Below are positions 57,481-64,000 of a stretch of 64,000 nt of DNA, in pieces. The first letter of the stretch is position 1. Each line of letters starts with the position of its first letter. The notes beneath the pieces are model-generated. The model had not been told where the DNA came from. It ran no database searches and saw only the letters and a program-made list of their open reading frames with translations. The position numbers were made by a program, and so were the translations under genes. The stretch is from Orobanche coerulescens (Eukaryota; Streptophyta; Magnoliopsida; Lamiales; Orobanchaceae). The DNA lies in contig CM065819.1 of assembly GCA_033398695.1 (NCBI GenBank), positions 7,241,501-7,305,500 on the forward strand, in the 5' to 3' direction.

Positions 57481-58250
57481 ATCAACTCTGTTCTGCTCGA
57501 TCAAGTCCGATGAATCGTCCCCAAAGATAGGGCGATCTACATCTCCTTCCGTATAATGCCTCAAACGGTGCCATCTTAATGGAAGCATGCCAACTATTAT
57601 TGTAGGTAAATTCAATCAACGGTAGATGAACTTCCCAATCGTTTGACCAATCTAAGGCATGTGCCCTTAGCATATCTTCCACCGTTTGTATAGTTCTCTC
57701 GATTGTCCGTCGATTGCGGGTGATAAGTCAGATCTTGAAGTTCAATTCGGTCCCCAAGGCCTTATGAACCGCCTTCCAAAAGTGAGACACAAACGGCCGT
57801 CTCGATCGAAACAATGGTCTTCGGCGTACCATGCAATCGAACTATCTCCAAATAAAGACTCGTGCCAACCTCTCGATCCCCACGTATCCTTAATGCCTAG
57901 AAAATGAGCCGATTTGGTTAAACGATCAACTATCACCCAAATCATGTTCATTCTGTCCCGTTTTCGGCATATTAGTGATAAAGTCCATTGATATGTCCTC
58001 CCACTTCCATTCGGGAATCGGGAGCGGCTTCAACATTCCAAAGCAGTCGTTGATGCTCGATCTTAACTCTTGACAAGTCAAGCATTTCAAACATAGTCCG
58101 CTACGTCTTGCTTCATGTTGCCCCACGAATTGCCGCTTCAAGTCCTTATACATTTTACTGGTGCCCGGGTGGATAGAATAGGGCGAACTATGAGCTTCCT
58201 TCATAATCGTTTGTTTCAGAACATCAACATCGGGAACGCAGAGTCGGTTC
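57481..58250 (-). pseudogene. Element E integrase, zinc-binding and catalytic domains
   Basis: [15 protein letters not shown] with CLKCLTCQ near 58180-58075 forms the zinc-binding HHCC part. The core follows as [11 protein letters not shown] (near 57985), [15 protein letters not shown] (first Asp, near 57925-57880) and a SFDRDGRL-like block (second Asp, near 57800). [20 protein letters not shown] then [14 protein letters not shown] (57682-57540) follow. Frame shifts fall near 57955, 57740 and 57690. The catalytic Glu block near 57690-57720 is disturbed. Confidence 0.85.
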
Positions 58251-58830
58251 TGAAATATCAAAACTCCATCGTCATGAATTATGAATCTGGGGGCCTTTCC
58301 TTTGATCACTTCATCATGTAACCGAACCATCGGAGGATCATCTACCTGTCTAGATTTGATTTCTTCGGTTAAAGATGAAGTTATCTCCATCACGCACAGT
58401 TGTCCTTGGACTCTTTGTAACCATACCTCAATTCCTTCACGAATCATCTCTCGTTGAAGGCTAAGTTGGGATGTCAGCGTCTCTAGCATCTGAATAGAGA
58501 CAGGCTTGCGGCTAAGTGCATCGGCCACTACATTTGCTTTGCCTGGATGATATAAAATCTCCAAGTCATAGTCCTTAATCAGTTCCAACCATCTTCTTTG
58601 CCGCATGTTCAACTCTTTCTGACTGAATATGTACTTGAGACTCTTATGATCCGTAAAGATCCGGTGAGTCCTGCATGTATAATGCCTCCGGATCTTCAAG
58701 GCAAAACCACCGCCGCTAGCTCCAAATCATGTGTCGGGTAATTCACTTCATACGGTTTTGATTGTCGCGACGCATAAGCGATCACCTTATCATTCTCGCA
58801 TCAACACGCACCCAAGTCCTTGATTCAAGC
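58251..58830 (-). pseudogene. Element E RNase H and linker to integrase
   Basis: [40 protein letters not shown] and VVADALSRK are the RNase H C-terminal half, in frame 58699-57926. The N-terminal half (58830-58690), with the catalytic Asp, is broken by stops, though GCVLM-like and [15 protein letters not shown] pieces are readable. Confidence 0.85.
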
Positions 58831-58831
58831 A

Positions 58832-59851
58832 TCACAGTAAACTATGAATCCTTGATTCCTGCGGAAGTGATAGAATCGGTGCCGTCGTCAATCTCTTCTT
58901 TAACTCATCAAAACTAGTCTGACACGACTCGTTCCACTCAAACTTTTGAGTTTTCTGCAAAAGTCGAGTAAGTGGGCGGGAAATTTTAGAAAACCCTTCC
59001 ACGAATCGACGATAATATCCAGCAAGTCCTAAGAAGCTTCGGACCTCTTTCACATTCTTTGGAGGCTTCCAATCCAATATTGCTTCGATCTTCTGAGGAT
59101 CTACTCGGACTCCTTTAGCTGACACCACATGGCCGAGGAACATTACTTCCTTTAGCCAGAATTCACACTTAGAAAGTTTGGCGTACAATTGCTCGTTTCT
59201 CAAAAGTTCCAATACAATCCGCAAATGCTGCGCATGTTCTTCCGGACTCTTAGAATACACCAGGATGTCGTCAATAAACACAACCACAAATTTGTCCAAA
59301 AATTCAATAAACACTCTGTTCATCAATTGCATAAATACAGCAGGTGCGTTAGTGAGACCAAACGGCGTCACTACAAACTCATAATGCCCGTAGCGAGTTC
59401 TGAACGCTGATTTCGGAACATTAGACTCCTTAATCCTCAGTTGATGGTATCCTGATCTCAGATCAATTTTAGAAAATACTGTTGCCCCTTGCAGCTGGTC
59501 AAACAGATCATCAATCCGTGGTAACGGATATTTGTTCTTAATCGTCATCTTGTTCAGCTCTCGATAGTCAATACACAGTCGGAGCGATCCATCCTTCTTT
59601 CGGACAAAAAGAACTGGCGCTCCCCAGGGTGAAACGCTTGGCTGAATATAGCCCTTGTCCAGTAACTCCTCCAGCTGCTTCTTCAGTTCGTACATCTCAG
59701 TAGGTGCCATACGATACGGCGCCTTAGAAATTGGTGTCGCTCCAGGTTCCAGCTCAATAGTAAATTCTACATTCCTTCGTGGAGGTAGCCTGTAATTCAT
59801 CAGAAATACATCCGAAATTCGTTCACAACAGAATAGATGAAAGTTCCACAA
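58832..59851 (-). CDS. Element E reverse transcriptase (long open frame, part of broken pol)
   Basis: 339 codons are open. After about 25 residues of linker come [20 protein letters not shown] (near 28-47), [20 protein letters not shown] (near 76-95), the [12 protein letters not shown] block, PFGLTNAP and the catalytic FIDD at residues 192-195. Then [24 protein letters not shown] and the thumb/connection follow. All expected RT catalytic blocks are present. In a working element this would be part of one polyprotein, so the ATG is not a real start. The frame stops before RNase H at a likely shift. Confidence 0.9.
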   Translation of the reverse strand: MWNFHLFCCERISDVFLMNYRLPPRRNVEFTIELEPGATPISKAPYRMAPTEMYELKKQLEELLDKGYIQPSVSPWGAPVLFVRKKDGSLRLCIDYRELNKMTIKNKYPLPRIDDLFDQLQGATVFSKIDLRSGYHQLRIKESNVPKSAFRTRYGHYEFVVTPFGLTNAPAVFMQLMNRVFIEFLDKFVVVFIDDILVYSKSPEEHAQHLRIVLELLRNEQLYAKLSKCEFWLKEVMFLGHVVSAKGVRVDPQKIEAILDWKPPKNVKEVRSFLGLAGYYRRFVEGFSKISRPLTRLLQKTQKFEWNESCQTSFDELKKRLTTAPILSLPQESRIHSLL

Positions 59852-60054
59852 TTTCGTCTTCTTTCTTCATTGCATAACACCGATCTGCACAACCTTGTTT
59901 CAACAATCGTGACTTTCATCGCTTTGATCAATTTTCCGAGCTTCCGGTTTCCATCCTTCGAACAAGATTTGAGCCATCATCGCCGATCGGTGAAATATTC
60001 CTCCTTCGGTAGTCTACAATTGCTCCATACCGATTAAGCCAATCGTCTTGAGTA

Positions 60055-60579
60055 TCAGTCATCTCCTTGCATTTCTATCACGATCGATTTGAGAGCCACT
60101 CTACCCCCAAATGATACAGGGAAATTTCTAGTTTCTAAATTTCCGACAATTCTCTCTCCACTCGGTAAACCAACAACATAAGGTTCACAAGTATAAAAAC
60201 CGGAAATATTCAAACGATTTACACAAGACAAAGATATGAAAGAATGTGTAGCTCCCAGATCGAACAAAACGCTAATCGGCCGGGAAAAGATTTGACAAGA
60301 CGATGCGACAATGACATCCCGATCATTTGTCCTCCTCATCTCATACAAACGTGGGGAACAGATCCGCACTCGATGTCCCCTTTCGGTCCCATTGTCCTCT
60401 GCTCGCCCGCGGCCAAAATTTCCGAGGCATTCGAACACTTTGCCGTGGTTCATTGGACACCGGCTTCCTTCAATCGGGCCGTGATGAGCGGGTTCCATTG
60501 TACTTAGTGGCGTCCTTACAAAACGTCGCACGGTGCCCTTCTGTCCGCACTCAAAACATGTAATCGAGTGCGCAAACAA
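60055..60579 (-). pseudogene. Element E protease and second zinc knuckle
   Basis: The frame begins MFAHSITCFECGQKG, a partial second CCHC knuckle. It continues to VLFDLGATHSFISLSCVNRL, the retropepsin active site, with Leu replacing the usual Ser/Thr after the catalytic Asp. YVVGLPSGERIVGN follows, as in Element A protease. A stop at 60055 precedes the linker to RT (59852-60054), which is broken in several frames. Confidence 0.8.
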
Positions 60580-61572
60580 TCACGCCAAAGGTGGCACAGG
60601 CGACCACAGTTAAAGCACTTCCTAGCTGTATCCGTCGTGGCTGACATTGTTCCGTAATTCTTTCCGCTCTTAGCTGGGTGCGGAGGTTTCTTGAAAGAAA
60701 AAGAAGACTGGGCCTTGCGGGGCCCACTGCTCTTGTGCTCTGTAAAAGTACCAGAGACTTTCTGTTTCTTCGACTCCATAAACTTCTCCATTGCTGCTTC
60801 TTTTATTTCGTACGCCAACGCCTTATCCTGGTATTGGCGGAGAGTGGTACATTCAAAACCGGACATGTACCTCTGGATTTCTGGTTTCATCCTCATTTCG
60901 AAATGAATCATCATCTCCGCATCTGTTCTGACCAGATGTCGAACAAATGCTAACTGCTGGTTAAACATCTTAATCGTCTGGGATACGGGTTCATCTGATG
61001 GCTGAGCAGAGAAAAATTCTCGAATTTTGGCTTCCCTCACAGGACGAGGGCAATACTGAGCTTCCATCATCATTTTAAATTCTGCCCAATCGGCATCATG
61101 ATCTGCAGGTCGGATAGCTTCCCACCACTCGGATGCTTCCCTATCGTAAAGTCTTGGGCAATAGGAGCTCTCCGTCGTCCGGCAATTAATTCCAAAGAAA
61201 ATTTTCTCCAGTTCCCTCAACCAATGGTCCCAAGTGGGAGTCTCGGAAAAGCCGTCTAATTTGGGTGGTTTCATCTTCGACACTTCTTGCATCCACAGGT
61301 CACCCCGATTTCCCATATCCGGGATCCCTTGCTCTCTCTCTCCTGCCGTAGTCCCACCGCCACTTGCATTCGGTCCACGACTCCAGGCGAACCGAGTCAT
61401 CCGGTTCACCACTTGACGAAGGATCTCTCGTACAGCAGGATCTCGGTTCATTATTAATATATTCCGTGGCTCACGGAGCTATGACGGCTCGGTTAGAAGG
61501 CGACGCCTCCCTTTCGGCATTTCTTCGTCCGCGTCCACGACCGCGACCACGTCCACGTCCGCCTCTCAACAT
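60516..61572 (-). pseudogene. gag: Element E gag
   Basis: The likely start at 61572 encodes MLRGGRGRGRGRG and stops after about 33 codons. The main frame 61451-60516 (311 codons) follows after a shift. It holds the Gag core (MKPPKLDGFSETPTWDHWLR, then SEWWEAIRP, FFSAQPSDEPVSQ, YMSGFECTTLRQYQDKALAY), a Lys/Ser-rich region and an intact CX2CX4HX4C knuckle (CFNCGRLCHLWRDC). The layout is the same as in Element A. It packages element RNA. The shift between the Arg-Gly start and the core is next to GA/AT-rich sequence near 61450-61490. Confidence 0.88.
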
Positions 61573-61786
61573 ACTGTAAGCATAAATACTCAATATACAG
61601 GAAACAACATCGTTCTAATATTCGAGTATAAAGAGATACAATATGTAAAGAACGAGATAGAGTTTAGGAACTTACAACCACTGTTCGCATGAAGACGTAG
61701 GCAGTGCAGTGATGTCATTCACGGCCGGTTACCCCAAAAGACATAAATGACCCCTATTTTAACCCAACGGCCAAGATATCCATAAT

Positions 61787-61802
61787 CTTAGCTCCGATAC
61801 CA
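61787..61802 (-). other. Element E primer binding site
   Basis: Read on the minus strand, TGGTATCGGAGCTAAG five bases from the LTR end at 61808. Same altered Met-tRNA type as in B and C1. Confidence 0.85.
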
Positions 61803-61807
61803 TATTC

Positions 61808-64000
61808 TGTAACACCCCCAATATATTCGGGAATATTACAGCGCCGTAAATCCTTTACATAAGAATTTACAAGGCTGATTAAAAGAAAAGACAATAACAG
61901 ATACTGCTTTATGAAATTACTGAAGTAAAAATACAACCGTCTGGTTGAAAATGAAATAGGAATATCCAATGAAGAGTTATTATTACATCACCAAAATCCA
62001 AATCATTATAACGGACGACGTACTCGAGTACTTAATGAAATAATCAACAAATAACAGATAGTAAACCCGGCCAGAACATCACTTTGCACCCTCGTCGTCA
62101 TGCATCTCCAGTGGTTGTTTCCCCGCTCTTCTGGATCCTGAACATACACAAATGTTCACCCCCGAAGGGGTTAGCACAACGATGCTAGTACAAGTACAAT
62201 AATCATACAACAGTGATATAATCAACAATTATATCATAACAAGTTTCTCCAACGAGAATATCCACAACACATATCATAACATAACAGTTTCAACATACTG
62301 ATGGTATTCCAACGATCCAAATACACAGCTATAGATTCCCATGATGATCCCGTCGGACCAACACATGGTGGAACTACCTGTCCAACGATCCAGCACACAC
62401 AGCTATAGATTCCCATGATGATTCCCGTCGGATCAACACATGGTGGACATATATTCACCACATATTTACATGATACAATCACCTCATAATTCTCATAATA
62501 TAAACAATTCTAATTTAGAGTACTTGCCTCGGTTCGTTGACAAGAATAAACTTCCACGAATATCAAAATACTCGAAGGTTGTCCCCTTCGATCAATCACG
62601 TGATAAGCTCGAACCTTAACAAAAGAAATAGCACAGAATTCATTTTAGGTACGTACGAACGCCTAACAATTCAATAATTACGGTAGGAAGTCCTTAATAC
62701 GAAATGCATGCGGGCCAGTTAACGCACGCTACGAATCATATGTAGCGTGCGTTAGTGCTACTCGTTAGCGTCGCAGCGATACACTGCGCCTAGCGTCGCT
62801 AACCCGGCGTTGTCGTGCCTCAGCGATCGGCCGACTGGTGATGATTTAACGTCGCTAAGTCCAAAGCGTTGCGTCGCTAAACGCACTCGATAGCGCCGCG
62901 TTAAATCTCGTATATTAGCGCACGCTAATAATGCATGGTCGATACTTCAGCGATCGACCAACCGACTCGATCGATGGTCTAGCGTCGTTACGTACCAAGC
63001 GTAGCGCCACGCTAACTAGTACTCGATAAGCGCCGTTAAAGCGCATAACATAGCGTGCGCTATCTACGCATGGCGATTCTTCTTTGGCAAGATAAGCTGT
63101 TCTTGCCATGTTCAAACAATGAAATCCTTCGTGATAATTCATGTTACTTCCATGAATACCAAGTTCTTACTCTTATGAATGATCTCCAGGATGATATCAA
63201 TTTCAAGATGCAAATATACGTATAATCATCATGACACCATAATCCATCTTGATTACAATTCTCATGCAAAGTTGGTGATCTCCGTTGATGTATTAGATGC
63301 TACTATCATTATACATATTCAGACTTCATCTTGAGGTGAACTAACAATTCCGACTTATACGAAAGAATATTTCATAAGATGATTCTTCCTTTAAGTTCTT
63401 ATAACATCTCTTCCAAATCATAATCACAAAGATAACATAAATCATACGGATTGTTAACTTCAGAATATTACTCTCATCATTTGAAGTACTAGGATCCCAA
63501 CTTCAAGGTTCCAACAATAATATCGTATTTGTAGACATTCCAATCTTCTAAACATGATGTTGTTGAATAATTCACTAATGAAATTCAATACCTCGATAAT
63601 ATGATCATCGTATCCATTGGAAAACCAAATCTAAGACTGGTGATAGGTTGGACATACCTTAGAATGCCGAAATCACTGAACCACGAGGTATAATCCGACT
63701 CCGTTTGGTTATGTGCCACTCCAAGGTGTTACTTCTCTTCAATGATCACTCACAAGTGATACTCAATCATTCAATGATCACTAATATATGTTCTAAGTGT
63801 TTAGAAGGGATATACTTGCTCTCTGGACTCTCAAAGGTGAAGTATAGACGAAGGAAATGAAAGCCAAAGCGGTTGCTGTCCCATTTATAATATTCTGCAT
63901 TATTGACAAGTTAGCGCACGCTACTAAGCATCCCTTAGCGTGCGCTAATAATGGTTGACTTCAGAGTTTGTCCGGATGCGTCAGCGGGAATCTTATCCGG
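61808..64000 (-). repeat. Element E 5' LTR, cut by the window end
   Basis: Matches 54454 onward with small clustered differences; about 2.2 of 2.5 kb is present. Tandem module 62309-62449, palindrome cluster 62718-63062, TATA-like box 63883-63891 and the start of the upstream array at about 63911-63950. Confidence 0.93.

Larger units (their letters stand above)
54454..64000 (-). mobile_element. Element E: Ty3/gypsy chromovirus-like retrotransposon, minus strand, runs off the window
   Basis: The full 3' LTR (54454-56926), a 4.9-kb interior with gag-protease-RT-RNase H-integrase-chromodomain on the minus strand, and 2.2 kb of the 5' LTR (61808-64000) are present. Long open frames remain in every domain but are joined by shifts. 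The left flank is TGTAC (54449-54453); its duplicate would lie outside the window. It is the best preserved coding element here and the closest relative of A. Confidence 0.93.

Overview
The window looks like repeat-dense nuclear DNA of a seed plant, probably a eudicot. There are no operons or bacterial signals. Nearly every recognisable protein belongs to plant LTR retrotransposons, primer sites match initiator Met-tRNA, and insertions sit inside insertions with 5-bp target duplications. No intact host gene was found.

Layout. (1) 1-24687 is one large Ty3/gypsy chromovirus-like element, Element A (plus strand, Tekay/Del-like). Its 5' LTR is cut by the window start. It holds gag, protease, RT, RNase H, integrase and a chromodomain-like tail, all with frameshifts. 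Element B (1551-10449, gag remnant only) is inserted in its gag. Element C1 (16505-24651, minus strand, no coding capacity) is inserted 36 bp from the end of its 3' LTR. Both carry perfect 5-bp target duplications. (2) 24688-32260 is AT-rich DNA with a decayed minus-strand ORF, a 235-bp direct repeat, degenerate tandem repeats, a 69-bp minisatellite, an exon-like segment and a possible minus-strand LTR relic. (3) About 32540-45580 is a decayed Ty1/copia element (plus strand). It is split in its protease by Element C2 (33656-41547, minus, non-coding, TSD CTAGT), in its integrase region by a SINE-like insertion, and before its RNase H by a 559-bp MITE-like element. (4) 45580-48457 has a long foldback (arms about 420 bp, loop 10 bp). 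(5) 48458-52124 is a solo LTR (D, 3.67 kb, TSD TAGAT), followed by a partial duplicate of the foldback region and a truncated relative of D (D2, 53003-54453). (6) 54454-64000 is Element E, a minus-strand chromovirus with recognisable gag to chromodomain; its second LTR runs off the window.

How the parts relate. A and E are potentially autonomous types, now damaged. B, C1 and C2 have the same ends (TGTAATATCC...GGTGTTACA), primer site, polypurine tract and pre-tract inverted repeat but no pol, so they were probably mobilised in trans. Across LTR families that otherwise differ in sequence, the same order of elements recurs: palindrome array, TATA box (not seen in C2), splice-donor-like AAGGTAAT, AGGCAAGTA, a tandem GTCCGACGGG module, a C4/G4 hairpin and a conserved last 70 bp. 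The palindrome itself differs by family (TTAGCGCACGCTAA, GTGCCGCGGCAC or CTATCGGCCGATAG). This shared architecture with an exchangeable palindrome array is the most interesting signal here.

Caution: many differences between LTR pairs are small clustered changes at CAG/CTG/CCNGG sites. These may be consensus errors at methylated CHG sites, so some frameshifts may not be real.
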